A DNA stretch of 64,000 bases, taken from positions 97,138-161,137 of the forward strand of contig NZ_LXSL01000014.1 of the NCBI RefSeq assembly GCF_001648355.1, written 5' to 3'. This document shows positions 42,410-51,855 of the stretch, piece by piece. A program made the position numbers and the translations under genes. The DNA comes from Eikenella longinqua. GTDB lineage: Bacteria > Pseudomonadota > Gammaproteobacteria > Burkholderiales > Neisseriaceae. The notes under the pieces are model-generated. The model saw only the letters and a list, made by a program, of their open reading frames with translations, had not been told where the DNA came from and ran no database searches. Position 1 is the first letter of the stretch. Every line of letters starts with the position of its first letter.

Positions 42410-43414
42410 TTAGAAAGTATAACCGGTTTGCAATTCTTCATCGCCCACCAGCTCCAGCAGTAGCTCGTAGAGCGGGGCGAGCTCGCGGTAGCGACGGGTG
42501 GTGCGGCGCAGGTAGTTGAGGAAGCGGGGGATTTCGGGGCGGTATTTGCCTTTGCCGTCGCGGTGCCACAACCGGGCGAAAATGCCGGCCACTTTCAAAT
42601 GCCGCTGCACGCCCATCCATTCGAAATCGCGGTAGAAACGATCGAAATCGGCGGGCACGGGCAGGCCGGCGGCGCGGGCTTTTTCCCAATAGCGCACGGC
42701 CAGATCAATCACAAATTCTTCTTCCCATTCGATAAACGCATCGCGCAGCAGGGAAACCAAATCATAAGAAATCGGGCCGTAGAGCGCGTCTTGGAAGTCG
42801 AGCACGCCGGGTCGGCCGGGCGTGAGCATCAGGTTGCGGACGATGAAGTCGCGGTGCACATACACCTGCGCTTGGGCGGTGAGCACGGGCAGCAGGGTGT
42901 CGAGCGCTTGCCGCCACAGCTGTTGCTGTTTGAAATTCAGGCTTCGATTCAGCTCTTTGGCCACAAACCAATCGGGAAAGAGCTGCATCTCGCGTCGGAA
43001 CACGGCTTCGTCGTATTCAGGTAGCCTGCTGGGCTGGCTGGATGCTTGCAGCGCCACCAAGGTGTCGATCGCATCCAAGAGCAGGGCGCGGTGTACTTCG
43101 GGGCGCTGGTCGTGTTGCAACGCGGCCAGATAGGGCACTTTGCCGAAGTCTTCCAGCGCGGCAAAACCGCGCGCCACGTCGTGATGAAACACTTGCGGCA
43201 CATGCACGGCGGCAAAAATCTCGCGCACGCGCAGATAAGGCTCGATGCTCATTTTATCCGGCGGCGCATCCATGCAGATCACGCTCTCGCCGTTGGCGAA
43301 TACCGCGCGGAAATAGCGGCGGAAATCGGCATCGGCAGCGGCGAAGGATAGGGTGAATTCCTGCTGCGGATAACGTTCCTGCAGCCAGCTTTGCAATTCT
43401 TTTTCTCGTTCCAT
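42410..43414 (-). CDS. amgK: Cell-wall amino-sugar kinase AmgK-like phosphotransferase
   Basis: A 334-residue aminoglycoside-phosphotransferase-fold kinase. The catalytic loop is VYVHRDFIVRNLML and the metal site VLDFQDALYGPISYDL. In Pseudomonas AmgK phosphorylates N-acetylmuramate and N-acetylglucosamine at C1, bypassing de novo UDP-MurNAc synthesis, and is encoded beside murU and lptD. Here it is divergent from lptD and a murU gene lies at 57172-57870, supporting the assignment. A reverse eikDUS at about 43016-43027 encodes part of SRLPEYDE. Only 20 bases separate its start from lptD. Confidence 0.88.
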   Translation of the reverse strand: MEREKELQSWLQERYPQQEFTLSFAAADADFRRYFRAVFANGESVICMDAPPDKMSIEPYLRVREIFAAVHVPQVFHHDVARGFAALEDFGKVPYLAALQHDQRPEVHRALLLDAIDTLVALQASSQPSRLPEYDEAVFRREMQLFPDWFVAKELNRSLNFKQQQLWRQALDTLLPVLTAQAQVYVHRDFIVRNLMLTPGRPGVLDFQDALYGPISYDLVSLLRDAFIEWEEEFVIDLAVRYWEKARAAGLPVPADFDRFYRDFEWMGVQRHLKVAGIFARLWHRDGKGKYRPEIPRFLNYLRRTTRRYRELAPLYELLLELVGDEELQTGYTF

Positions 43415-43434
43415 GGTATTTTTCGGGTTAAAAT

Positions 43435-45783
43435 ATGCGCCATTTTAACTGGCCACAAGAAATTTGGGGTGATTCTTTGTCTTGCTTTTTCCGATTGAGC
43501 CCGATGGCGGCAGCCGTGGTTGCAGGTTTGAGCCTGCCCAGCGCGCTGCTGGCCGAACCCCTGTCGCTCGCGGCAGACGGCGCCGCCTGCCACCAACCGA
43601 ACGCACCCAAACACATGATTGCGCCCGCCCAAACCAGCGGCGAAGGCGAGCCGCCCGAAGACGCCACCCGCGTGAATGCCGACCGCGTTATCGGTCAGAG
43701 CGACGTGCGCGTGCGGGCGGAAGGCGATGTGGTGGTGGAGCGCGGCAACCAGGTGCTCAATGCGCAATGGATCGACTACAACCAAGCGCAGGACACTGTG
43801 CGTGCCGGCAACCGCTTTACGCTGGAGCAGGGTGCGGGGCGCGTGAGCGGCGAAAACCTGCGCTATAAGATGGACACCCGCCAAGGCGAAGCCACCAACG
43901 CCCGCTTCGAAGCCGAAAGCCGCGACGGCCGCCGCCTGCAAGGCACCAGCCAAACCCTGCGCATGGACGGTGAAAACCGCTACCGCTTGGAAAACGGCCG
44001 TTTCAACACCTGTAACCCGGGTGACGAAAGCTGGTATATCCGTGCCAAAAGCATTGAAGCGGACTACGCCAGTAACATCGGTGTGGCGCGGGATGCCTCG
44101 CTGGTGGTGGGCGGAGTGCCTTTGTTCTACACGCCGTGGATCGATTTCCCGCTCAACGGCAACCGCAAAAGCGGCTTACTCGTGCCCACCCTCAAGGCCG
44201 GCTCAGATGGCGTGGAAGTAACCGTTCCCTACTATTTCAACCTCGCGCCGAACTACGACCTCACCCTCACGCCCAAGCTCTACAGCCGACGAGGCTTGCA
44301 GCTGGCCGGCCAGTTCCGCTATCTGCAGCCCAAATACCAGGGCGACATCAGCCTGGCCGTGTTGCCGAAAGACCAGCTCAGCAGCCACGACACGCGCAGC
44401 CAAGTGGATTGGAAACACCAGCATCAATTCAGCCGCAGCCTCAGCGGCGGCATTGATTTCCACCAGGTTTCCGACGATGACTACTACCGCGATTTCTACA
44501 ACCGCACCGACATCGCCACCAATGTGAACCTCAATCGCCAAGCATGGCTGAGCCATCAAACCGAGCTGTGGGGCGGTAGCCTCAACAGCTACGCCACGGT
44601 GCAGAAATACCAAACCCTGGCCAATGCCGACGGCTATAAAGGCGACCAGCCCTATGCCCTGCTGCCTCGCCTAAGCAGCCAGTGGCAGAAACGCTTCGGC
44701 ATCGCCAGCTTCCAGCTGTTTGGCCAATACACCAATTTCCGCCACGACAGCAAGCAGGAAGGCAGCCGCCTGGTGCTGAACCCCAGTATCAGCACCGAAT
44801 TCAACCGCGAGTGGGGCTACATCCGCCCGAAAGCCGCTCTGCACGCCACCTACTACGATTTGGAAAGCTTCAACGGCCAGCAAGCCCGCCGTTTCAGCCG
44901 CGTGCTGCCCATTTTCAGCGTGGATAGCGGCATGACTTTCGAGCGGCCGGCCAGCTGGCGCGGGCGCGATTACGTGCAAACCCTTGAGCCGCGCCTGTTC
45001 TACACCTACATCCCCACCAAAGAGCAAAACGATATCCCGCTGTTCGATACCTCGGAAAACGGCTTCAGCTACGACCAGCTGTTCCGCGAAAATCGCTTTG
45101 CCGGCCACGACCGCATCAATGCCGCCAACTTCCTTACCATGGCCGTGCAAACCCGTTTGTACGACGCAAAAAACGGCGAAGAACGCCTTTCCGCCGGCAT
45201 CGGCCAGCGCCTGTATTTCACCCGCGACGACGTGCTACTCGACGGCAGCCGCGTGCAGCGCCGCAGCGGCCATTCCGATCTGCTCGCCTTCGCCCACGGC
45301 CGCGTAACCGACAGCGTGTGGCTCAACAGCGAAGTGCACTACGACACCAGCCAAAACGCCGCCGCCAAATACAACCTCGGCCTGCGCTACAGCCCCGAGC
45401 CCGGCAAAACCGTGGGCGCGCGCTACCAATACCGCCGCCGCGGCGAAATTTATGACGACGTGTACGGCAAAGTGCGCCAGGCCGACGTGTATTTCCAATG
45501 GCCGGTTCGCCGCAACCTGTATCTGGTGGGCCGCCACAGCTATTCCTTCAGCGAACACAAGCCGGTGGAACACCTCCTGGGCATGGAATACGTGAGCAAC
45601 TGTGGCTGCTGGAGTCTGAGCGCCGTCGGCCAGCATTATGTGAACGGCGTGAACTCCAGCAAAAACGCCTTCTTCCTCCAGCTGCGCCTGCGCGACTTGA
45701 GCAGCCTGGGCAACAATCCTTTCGAGCAACTGCGCCAGTCGATTCCTGGCTACACCAACATTGATGAGGTAATGCGTAAATGA
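43435..45783 (+). CDS. lptD: LPS-assembly protein LptD
   Basis: A 782-residue outer-membrane protein that with LptE inserts lipopolysaccharide in the outer leaflet. The N-terminal OstA/LptA-like domain spans about 65-200 (INDRV-equivalent ADRVIGQSDVRVRAEGDVVVERGNQ, split). The C-terminal beta barrel follows. Four cysteines match the LptD disulfide pattern: Cys52, one in FNTCNPGDES, and a C-x-C pair in SNCGCWSL. The true start may be TTG 43477 (GGGGTGATTC upstream), which gives a better signal peptide than ATG 43435. It overlaps surA by four bases (ATGA). Confidence 0.95.
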   Translation: MRHFNWPQEIWGDSLSCFFRLSPMAAAVVAGLSLPSALLAEPLSLAADGAACHQPNAPKHMIAPAQTSGEGEPPEDATRVNADRVIGQSDVRVRAEGDVVVERGNQVLNAQWIDYNQAQDTVRAGNRFTLEQGAGRVSGENLRYKMDTRQGEATNARFEAESRDGRRLQGTSQTLRMDGENRYRLENGRFNTCNPGDESWYIRAKSIEADYASNIGVARDASLVVGGVPLFYTPWIDFPLNGNRKSGLLVPTLKAGSDGVEVTVPYYFNLAPNYDLTLTPKLYSRRGLQLAGQFRYLQPKYQGDISLAVLPKDQLSSHDTRSQVDWKHQHQFSRSLSGGIDFHQVSDDDYYRDFYNRTDIATNVNLNRQAWLSHQTELWGGSLNSYATVQKYQTLANADGYKGDQPYALLPRLSSQWQKRFGIASFQLFGQYTNFRHDSKQEGSRLVLNPSISTEFNREWGYIRPKAALHATYYDLESFNGQQARRFSRVLPIFSVDSGMTFERPASWRGRDYVQTLEPRLFYTYIPTKEQNDIPLFDTSENGFSYDQLFRENRFAGHDRINAANFLTMAVQTRLYDAKNGEERLSAGIGQRLYFTRDDVLLDGSRVQRRSGHSDLLAFAHGRVTDSVWLNSEVHYDTSQNAAAKYNLGLRYSPEPGKTVGARYQYRRRGEIYDDVYGKVRQADVYFQWPVRRNLYLVGRHSYSFSEHKPVEHLLGMEYVSNCGCWSLSAVGQHYVNGVNSSKNAFFLQLRLRDLSSLGNNPFEQLRQSIPGYTNIDEVMRK

Positions 45784-46733
45784 AAATGAAACCTTTGCTT
45801 GCGGCCTTGGGCCTGTGCCTGACTTTTCAGGTAGCCTCTGCCGACACGGTTAAATCGGTGGACAATATCGTGGCCGTGGTGGAAAACGAAGTCATCACCC
45901 AGCGCGAGCTGAGCCAGGCCATCGCTCACAGCCGCAGCCAGCTGCCGCGCGGCAGCCAGGTGCCGGAGCAGGATTTGCAGCGGCAAACGCTCATGCAGCT
46001 GGTGAACCAGTCGCTGTTGGTGCAGGCCGGCAAACGCAACAATATCGAAGTGCCGGATGGCGAAGTGGAAGGCGAAATCGCCCGCATCGCCGCCGCGCGC
46101 CGCCAGAGCGTGGCGCAGTTTGAGGCCGCCCAGGCGCGTTTGGGCATCGACAAAGCCGGGCTGCGCCGCCAGGTGCGCGACAGCCTGATTGCCCAGCGCG
46201 TGCAGCAGGGGCAGGTGGCGAGCGCGGCCAAAGTGAGCGACGAAGAAGTGAGCGCCGCCATCAACCGCGCCCGCGCCCAAGGCATGACCCTGCCGCAGGC
46301 CACGCCCAAACCGCGCTACCATGCGCAGCATATTCTGATTAGCGGCCAGGGCGAGCGCGCCCAGCGCCTGGCGCAACGCCTGTCGCAAGATGCCAAGGCC
46401 GGCGCCGATTTTGGCCAGCTGGCGCGGCAGTATTCGCAGGATGCGGGCAGCGCGGGCAACGGCGGCGAGCTGGGCTGGCTGTCGGTGGGCGAGACTGTGC
46501 CCGAGTTTGAGCGTGCCATGAGCGCCCTGAAGCCGGGCGAAATCAGCCGGCCGGTGCGCAGCCAGTTTGGCTGGCACGTGATCCGACTGGTGGAAGTGCG
46601 CACGCCGAATACGCCGGAAGACCGCATCCGCGCCGGAGTGCACGACGCCATCGCCGCGCAGAAAACCCAAGCCGCCATGCAGCGCCTGCTTCAGCAGTTG
46701 CACGAAGGCAGCTTTATTTCCATCCGCATGTAG
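45780..46733 (+). CDS. surA: Periplasmic chaperone/peptidyl-prolyl isomerase SurA
   Basis: A 317-residue exported chaperone for outer-membrane proteins. SurA N-domain covers about 22-150 (VDNIVAVVENEVITQREL). A single parvulin domain follows (about 175-280: HAQHILI, GGELGWLS, SQFGWHVIRL), whereas E. coli SurA has two. The signal peptide runs into a reverse eikDUS: codons for FQVAS at 45824-45838 form the region just before the ASA|D cleavage site. Start overlaps the lptD stop, so translation is coupled; LptD is a classic SurA client. Confidence 0.93.
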   Translation: MKMKPLLAALGLCLTFQVASADTVKSVDNIVAVVENEVITQRELSQAIAHSRSQLPRGSQVPEQDLQRQTLMQLVNQSLLVQAGKRNNIEVPDGEVEGEIARIAAARRQSVAQFEAAQARLGIDKAGLRRQVRDSLIAQRVQQGQVASAAKVSDEEVSAAINRARAQGMTLPQATPKPRYHAQHILISGQGERAQRLAQRLSQDAKAGADFGQLARQYSQDAGSAGNGGELGWLSVGETVPEFERAMSALKPGEISRPVRSQFGWHVIRLVEVRTPNTPEDRIRAGVHDAIAAQKTQAAMQRLLQQLHEGSFISIRM

Positions 46734-46740
46734 CGGCACG

Positions 46741-46772
46741 GGAGGCTACCTGAAATTTTCAGGTAGCCTTTT
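46741..46772 (+). terminator. DUS-pair hairpin after surA
   Basis: GAGGCTACCTGAAA and TTTCAGGTAGCCTTTT abut with almost no loop, an extended palindrome 8 bases past the stop, then TTTT. Confidence 0.75.
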
Positions 46773-46992
46773 GCTTGCCGGCGTGTTTGCCTAGGGCATT
46801 GGCAGGCATGGCGGTACCGGTTTCGGCCGGCCTCGATGCAGGCGGTATTGCACGGAGTTTTGCGTTTCCGCCATAAATCATTTTCAGGTAGCCTTTATCA
46901 TGGTTGCCTATTCCCCTTGCGCTTCATCCTGCGCGAACCATATTTGTTTACCCAACCCGATTCATCCAAACCATTTAGAGAGAAGAAACACC

Positions 46993-48048
46993 ATGCGCCC
47001 GCTCACCGCCACCATCCGCCTCGGCCACCTGCGCCACAACTACCAACTGCTCAAACGCCTGCACGGCAACAAGCTGCTCGCTGTGATCAAAGCCGATGCC
47101 TACGGCCACGGCGCCGTGCGCTGCGCCCGCGCGCTGGCTGATTTGGCCGACGGTTTCGCCGTGGCCACGCTGGATGAAGCCATCGAGCTGCGCGAAGCCG
47201 GCATTACCGCGCCCATCGTGATGCTCGAAGGCGTGTTTGAGCCTGCCGAATACGCCGCCGTAGACGAATACCGCCTGTGGCCCGGCGTGCAAAACCAATG
47301 GCAGCTCGAAAGCCTTTTGGCACACCGCTGGCAAGAGCCGGTAACCGTGTGGCTGAAAATGGATTCCGGCATGCACCGCGTGGGCTTTTTCCCGCAAAAC
47401 TTCGCCCCCGCGCACCAAGCCCTGCGCCAAAGCCCGCAAGTGGCGCACATTGTGAACATGACCCACTTCGCCCGCGCCGACGAGCCGGAAAACCCCATGA
47501 CCGCCGCCCAGCTCGCCGCCTTCGACACCGCCGTGGCCGGCCTTTCCGGCGCGCAGAGCCTGGCCAACTCCGCCGCCATCCTCGCACACCCCGCCGCCCG
47601 CCGCGATTGGGGGCGTGCCGGCCTCGCCCTCTACGGCATCGAGCCCTTTCCCGGCGCCTGCCCCGAGCTCAAACCCGTGATGCGCCTCACCAGCCGCATT
47701 TTCGCCGAACGCGCCCTCCAGCCCGGCGAACCCGTGGGCTACGGTGCCACCTTCGTTACCGAGCGCTCCACCCGCATCGGCATCGCCGCCTGCGGTTATG
47801 CCGACGGCTACCCGCGCACCGCGCAAAACGGCTGCCCGCTCACCGTAAACGGCCAGCCCAGCCGTCTCATCGGCCGCGTGAGCATGGACATGCTTGCTGT
47901 GGAGCTCGACCACCACCAAGGCGTGGGCAGCGAAGTGGAGCTCTGGGGCGACGCCGTTTCCGTGGATACCGTGGCCCAATCCGCCGGCACCATTCCCTAC
48001 GAAATCCTGTGCCACATCAAGCGCGCCCATTATGTGTATCAAGAATAA
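46993..48048 (+). CDS. alr: Alanine racemase
   Basis: A 351-residue PLP enzyme interconverting L- and D-alanine for peptidoglycan. The PLP lysine is in AVIKADAYGHG; the second catalytic tyrosine in VGYGATFVTE; GRVSMDMLAVEL is the C-terminal signature. I start at ATG 46993 (RPLTATIRLGHLRHNY), preceded by AGAGAAGAAACACC. An in-frame ATG at 46900 just after a reverse eikDUS would add 31 residues with no counterpart in the family. The gene is monocistronic. Confidence 0.95.
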   Translation: MRPLTATIRLGHLRHNYQLLKRLHGNKLLAVIKADAYGHGAVRCARALADLADGFAVATLDEAIELREAGITAPIVMLEGVFEPAEYAAVDEYRLWPGVQNQWQLESLLAHRWQEPVTVWLKMDSGMHRVGFFPQNFAPAHQALRQSPQVAHIVNMTHFARADEPENPMTAAQLAAFDTAVAGLSGAQSLANSAAILAHPAARRDWGRAGLALYGIEPFPGACPELKPVMRLTSRIFAERALQPGEPVGYGATFVTERSTRIGIAACGYADGYPRTAQNGCPLTVNGQPSRLIGRVSMDMLAVELDHHQGVGSEVELWGDAVSVDTVAQSAGTIPYEILCHIKRAHYVYQE

Positions 48049-48058
48049 TCAATAGATT

Positions 48059-48139
48059 AAAGGCTACCTGAAAAAAGCTGTAACGGCGTTTCTGCGAAGC
48101 TTTAACGCAGTGAAACAGTTTTCGCTTTCAGGTAGCCTG
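48059..48139. repeat. DUS pair enclosing GTTTCTGCGAAGCT element
   Basis: AAGGCTACCTGAAAA, then GTTTCTGCGAAGCTTTAACGC, then CTTTCAGGTAGCCT: same composite design as at 9425, 14083 and 54000. Confidence 0.7.
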
Positions 48140-48182
48140 TGGCTTGAGGCTGCCCGCATCCCATCATTCATCGACAACGCCC

Positions 48183-48566
48183 ATGAAAAAACTCCTCCCC
48201 TTCCTGCTGCTCGCCCCCTTGTGCGCTTCAGCCCAACCGCTTGGCGCAGGCACCTACAAACACGTCGAATGGGGCGTTCACGGCGGTGCCGACATCCGAA
48301 AAATGCTGGTGATCGAAGTGTTGCCCAACAGCCGATACTGCCTGCTTTCCGTCATGGATTACAAAGAAGACAGCGCTGCCGGCAGGTGGCAGCGCAGCGG
48401 GGGCGGCATTCGTCTCGGCAACGGCCTGCGCCTGCGGCAGAGAAACGGCCAAGTGTATGCCGGCCAACAAGCTGTGCAATACGAACCCTATGCCAGCAAA
48501 AGCAGAGAAGACTACGCCACTGCGGTTTGCAATGAAATAGCAAGCAATAGCACGCCGTCGCGGTAA
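48183..48566 (+). CDS. Small exported protein of unknown function
   Basis: A 127-residue protein. ATG 48183 (MKKLLPFLLLAPLCASA) gives a strong signal peptide cleaved near SAQP; ATG 48144 would place 13 unlikely residues ahead. The mature part is beta-rich with cysteines in RYCLLSVMDY and TAVCNEIAS that could pair. GTYKHVEWGVHGGADI is unfamiliar to me. Probably periplasmic. It stands alone between alr and scpB. Confidence 0.7.
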   Translation: MKKLLPFLLLAPLCASAQPLGAGTYKHVEWGVHGGADIRKMLVIEVLPNSRYCLLSVMDYKEDSAAGRWQRSGGGIRLGNGLRLRQRNGQVYAGQQAVQYEPYASKSREDYATAVCNEIASNSTPSR

Positions 48567-48658
48567 AGTTGTTCTACTGTTTTGAGGCTACCTGAAAAAC
48601 AGCCTCGCATCCATGCCCGGCGTTTTGCCAAACCCACCCAACACACATCAAACCACCC

Positions 48659-49255
48659 ATGCCATCCTCCCTTTCCCCCGAAAGCCTGATCGAAGCCGCG
48701 CTGCTCACCCAAGCCGAGCCGCTGCCCGAGCGCACCCTGCGCCAGCTGTGCCAGCCGCCGCTTTCCGCCGACAAGCTCGAAGACGTGCTCGAAGCCCTGC
48801 AACAGCGCTGGCAGGGCAGGGCGCTGCAATTGGTGCGCAGCGCCGAAGGCTGGCGTTTTCAGGTAACCTCTGCCGCCTTCGAGCGTCTGGGCAGCCTGCA
48901 AGAGCAGCGCATCCCGCGCTACTCCCGCGCCGTGATGGAAACCCTGGCCATCATCGCCTACCGCCAGCCGGTAACGCGCGGCGACATCGAAGCCATCCGC
49001 GGCGTGGCCGTGTCGCAAAACGTGATGCAAACCCTGCAAGAGCGCGGCTGGATAGAAAGCATCGGCAAACGCGACACCGTGGGTCGCCCCAGCCTGTGGG
49101 CCACCACCCAGGCCTTCCTCACCGATTTGCAGCTGAGCAGCCTCGAAGCCCTGCCGCCGCTGGCCGAGCTGGGGGAGCTGGTGTTGCCCGAATTGGGCGT
49201 GGGCGCGGAAACGGAAGGGGAAGAGGAAGAAGAAGCCGGGCAAGAGGTGGAGTGA
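48659..49255 (+). CDS. scpB: Segregation and condensation protein B
   Basis: A 198-residue subunit of the SMC-ScpAB condensin complex for chromosome segregation. Two winged-helix domains: about 8-90 and 95-165, with AVMETLAIIAYRQPVTRGDIEAIRGVAVS as the family signature (split around residue 105) and VGRPSLWATT near the end. The tail is acidic (EEEEEAGQEVE). A decayed DUS (TTCAGGTAACCT) codes for FQVTS near residue 68. scpA is not in the window. Confidence 0.94.
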   Translation: MPSSLSPESLIEAALLTQAEPLPERTLRQLCQPPLSADKLEDVLEALQQRWQGRALQLVRSAEGWRFQVTSAAFERLGSLQEQRIPRYSRAVMETLAIIAYRQPVTRGDIEAIRGVAVSQNVMQTLQERGWIESIGKRDTVGRPSLWATTQAFLTDLQLSSLEALPPLAELGELVLPELGVGAETEGEEEEEAGQEVE

Positions 49256-49256
49256 A

Positions 49257-49300
49257 ATTTTCAGGTAGCCACCGCGCCCGTGCAGGCTACCTGAAAAATC
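49257..49300. repeat. eikDUS inverted pair
   Basis: ATTTTCAGGTAGCC and GGCTACCTGAAAAAT flank ACCGCGCCCGTGCA; follows the scpB stop directly and can act as its terminator. Confidence 0.7.
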
Positions 49301-49333
49301 TGCGGGCGGTTTTGCGATGGAGGCAATCGGAAT

Positions 49334-49693
49334 ATGAGCGAACTGTGGCAAAGCATCCAGCCGTTGAGAGTAGCCAACGGCTGGACTATCGACATCAACA
49401 ATTTATACGAAGCGCCGCTTTCGCCGGACAACCTGGATTGGTATTACGGCGAATATCTGCTATGCGCCACCAATCCGCATAAAAAACTGTGTTTCGATTC
49501 CTCATTCGAGCCGGAGGGCGACCCCGATGGCTGCCTGGTTGTCCGCTTGTTCTCCATGAAAAAAGGGGCGGGCAAACCAGATTTGGAAGTGGACCAATTC
49601 TTGGGCAAGTTTGAAACCCGGGATAAAGCCGAATTTATCCGCACAGTGGAGCGGTTTATGTTTACTTCTGCCTTGCCGGAAGTCGAAAAATAA
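49334..49693 (+). CDS. Small cytoplasmic protein of unknown function
   Basis: A 119-residue protein, no signal peptide, acidic with aromatic clusters (PDNLDWYYGEYLLCATN and DKAEFIRTVERFMF). The size and composition are similar to many immunity-type or domain-of-unknown-function proteins, but no motif allows assignment. GGAGGCAATCGGAAT precedes the ATG. It stands alone between scpB and dinB. Confidence 0.7.
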   Translation: MSELWQSIQPLRVANGWTIDINNLYEAPLSPDNLDWYYGEYLLCATNPHKKLCFDSSFEPEGDPDGCLVVRLFSMKKGAGKPDLEVDQFLGKFETRDKAEFIRTVERFMFTSALPEVEK

Positions 49694-49970
49694 GCCATGC
49701 CAAGCCAAGGCTACCTGAAAGCGCAGGAAGACGCGTTTCTGCGAAGCTATAGCGAATCAAATTAGCTTTTGATACAAAGCAGCGAGCCGCAGACAGTACA
49801 GGAGTACGGCAAGGCGAGCTAACGCCGTAGCGAAAGTTAAGTTGGTTCGCTATAAAATGCCAGCCGCAATGCAAGCCAAACCCGCCAGCCTTTTTTCAGG
49901 TAGCCTTTCCATTTATTTGCCCTGCGCCGCCCGCGTATAATCTGTTTTATTCCCCCACCGTCGTCCCGCC

Positions 49971-51047
49971 ATGCCCGTCGATCGCAAAATCATCCACATC
50001 GATATGGACGCCTTCTACGCCTCGGTAGAACTGCGCGAGCAGCCGCATTTGCGCGGCCAGCCCTTGGTGGTGGCGTGGGAAGGCAAGCGCTCGGTGGTGT
50101 GCGCCGCTTCCTATGAGGCGCGGCGTTTCGGCCTGCATTCGGCCATGTCGGCCCTTACCGCGCGGCGGCTGTGCCCGCAGGCCGTGTTTGTGCCCCCGCG
50201 CTTTCCGCTCTACCGCGAAGTGTCGCAACAGATTCACGCCGTGTTCCGCCAGCATACCGATTTGGTTGAGCCGCTCTCGCTGGATGAAGCCTATCTGGAT
50301 GTGACCCAAAACAAGCAAAACCTGCCCTACGCCAGCAAAATCGCCCGCGCCATCCGCGCCGAAATCCTGCGCCAAACCGGCCTCACCGCCTCCGCCGGCA
50401 TCGCGCCCAACAAATTCCTCGCCAAAATCGCCTCCGACTGGCGCAAGCCCAACGGCCAATTCGTCATCCCCCCGCCGCGCATTGCTGAATTCCTGCTCAC
50501 CCTGCCGCTGGGCAAAATCCCCGGCGTGGGCAAGAAAACCCTGCAAAAAATGCACGCCCTCGGCCTGCACACTGCCGGCGATTTGCAAAAAATGCAGCGC
50601 GGCGAATTGGTCAACCTGTTCGGCCGCTGGGGCTACCGCCTCTACGACCTCGCCCGCGGCATCGACAACCGCCCCGTGCAGCCGCAGCGCGAACGATTGC
50701 AAATCTCCACCGAAATCACCCTGCCGGAAGACCTGCCGCTGGCCCAAATCCTCCGCCACCTGCCTGATTTGGCGCAAGATTTGTGGCAGCAGGCGCAGCG
50801 CAAACAAGTGCAGGCGCACACGCTCACCCTCAAGCTGAAAACCGCCGATTTCCGCATCCTCACCCGCTCGCAAACCTATTCTTCCGTGCTGCCCGACGCC
50901 GCCGCGCTGGAGCAGGCCGCCCGCCAGCTCGCCCGCCGCATGCCCGCCGCCGAATACCGCCTGATCGGCCTGGGTATCAGCCATCTGCTGCCGCAGGGCA
51001 GCCAGCCGGAATTGTGGCCGGGGACAGAAGCGGAAGAGGCTACCTGA
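49971..51047 (+). CDS. dinB: DNA polymerase IV (translesion Y-family)
   Basis: A 358-residue lesion-bypass polymerase. Catalytic acids are in HIDMDAFYASVE and LSLDEAYLDVT. The helix-hairpin-helix (GKIPGVGKKTLQKMHALG) and little-finger domain follow. No LexA box is visible in the short upstream region. The last codons come from an eikDUS: GAG GCT ACC TGA gives EAT and stop. The C-terminal beta-clamp motif region is therefore replaced by a DUS-derived end. The DUS is part of a ~114-bp direct repeat. Confidence 0.95.
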   Translation: MPVDRKIIHIDMDAFYASVELREQPHLRGQPLVVAWEGKRSVVCAASYEARRFGLHSAMSALTARRLCPQAVFVPPRFPLYREVSQQIHAVFRQHTDLVEPLSLDEAYLDVTQNKQNLPYASKIARAIRAEILRQTGLTASAGIAPNKFLAKIASDWRKPNGQFVIPPPRIAEFLLTLPLGKIPGVGKKTLQKMHALGLHTAGDLQKMQRGELVNLFGRWGYRLYDLARGIDNRPVQPQRERLQISTEITLPEDLPLAQILRHLPDLAQDLWQQAQRKQVQAHTLTLKLKTADFRILTRSQTYSSVLPDAAALEQAARQLARRMPAAEYRLIGLGISHLLPQGSQPELWPGTEAEEAT

Positions 51048-51143
51048 AAACTATCTGCCAAGCTTGGAAGCTGCCAAACAAAGCGGCTTGCCGCAGACAA
51101 AAGGCTACCTGAAAACTTGGATTACGGTTTTCAGGTAGCCTTT
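51030..51143. repeat. ~114-bp direct repeat, left copy
   Basis: Begins GCGGAAGAGGCTACCTGA (end of dinB), includes TTGGAAGCTG, CAAAGCGGCTTGCCGCAGAC and a DUS pair. The copy at 55864-55978 differs at few positions. Together they bracket the TetR-TonB-MFS module. Confidence 0.88.
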
Positions 51144-51186
51144 TGGTTTTCACTCCGTTGAAGCTTGTATTTTCAGGTAGCCTTTT

Positions 51187-51780
51187 TCAATCTGCTCGGT
51201 GTTCTCGGCTGGTTAGGCCGTAGAGCAATAGGTGCAGGATGTCTTGCGGCAGTTGCTGCGGGTTGGCTGCGTAGTGTGCCGATATTTGTGGGAGGCGCAT
51301 CAAGCCGTCCATTTGGCGGATAAATAGCTCGATCAGTTCCACCGGCAGGCTGGGCTGGATGAGGTTGCGCTGTTGTAGGGTGTGAAAGAAGCCGCGCATG
51401 AAGCGGTATTTTTCTTCTTCCATATCGTGGAAGAAGCGTTCCAATTCTAAATCGGTGATGTTTTCGATGTCGCGCAGCACGGCGGCGGAATAGAGATCGG
51501 CCAGCGATGCCTGCTGGATACGGAACAGCTCGGCGGCGGCCTGTTCCAAGCTGCATTGCTGCGCCAGCAGCGATTCCAGCCGCAGGCGCACGCCTTCTTT
51601 GTGTTCGGCAAACAGTTCGGCCACCAATGCGTTTTTGCCGGCGTAATATTTGTAGAACGTTACGCGGCTTACTTCTGCCGCCGCGCATAAGGCCTCCACC
51701 GATACGGCGGCAAATCCTTGTTGATAAAATAATTTCCTAGCGGTTTCGCGCAGAGGTTGCTGTTTTTTGCTTAGAGGCAT
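51187..51780 (-). CDS. TetR/AcrR family transcriptional regulator
   Basis: A 197-residue repressor-type protein. The N-terminal HTH (ARKLFYQQGFAAVSVEALCA, then SRVTFYKYYAGKNALVAEL) is standard; the C-terminal ligand domain is helical. It is divergent from the TonB receptor, and the 151-base gap contains a 36-bp imperfect palindrome, so it most likely controls that receptor and perhaps itself. The effector is unknown. If the module imports a siderophore, this is an additional layer besides Fur. Confidence 0.92.
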   Translation of the reverse strand: MPLSKKQQPLRETARKLFYQQGFAAVSVEALCAAAEVSRVTFYKYYAGKNALVAELFAEHKEGVRLRLESLLAQQCSLEQAAAELFRIQQASLADLYSAAVLRDIENITDLELERFFHDMEEEKYRFMRGFFHTLQQRNLIQPSLPVELIELFIRQMDGLMRLPQISAHYAANPQQLPQDILHLLLYGLTSREHRAD

Positions 51781-51826
51781 AGCGTGGTTTTCTTTTTTGG
51801 CGTGGTTGGAGCTGGTTGAGAATTGC

Positions 51827-51855
51827 TTGCATTCTCTTTTGTGGCTTTTTATAAT
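51827..51855 (+). promoter_or_regulatory. Probable promoter of the TonB receptor
   Basis: TTGCAT (51827-51832), 17-base spacer, TATAAT (51850-51855). The -10 runs into the palindrome that starts at 51855. Confidence 0.6.

Noticed and set aside
46900..46992. Upstream ATG for alr just after a DUS
   Set aside because: It adds 31 residues without family support and the ATG at 46993 has its own purine-rich ribosome site and the usual family start.
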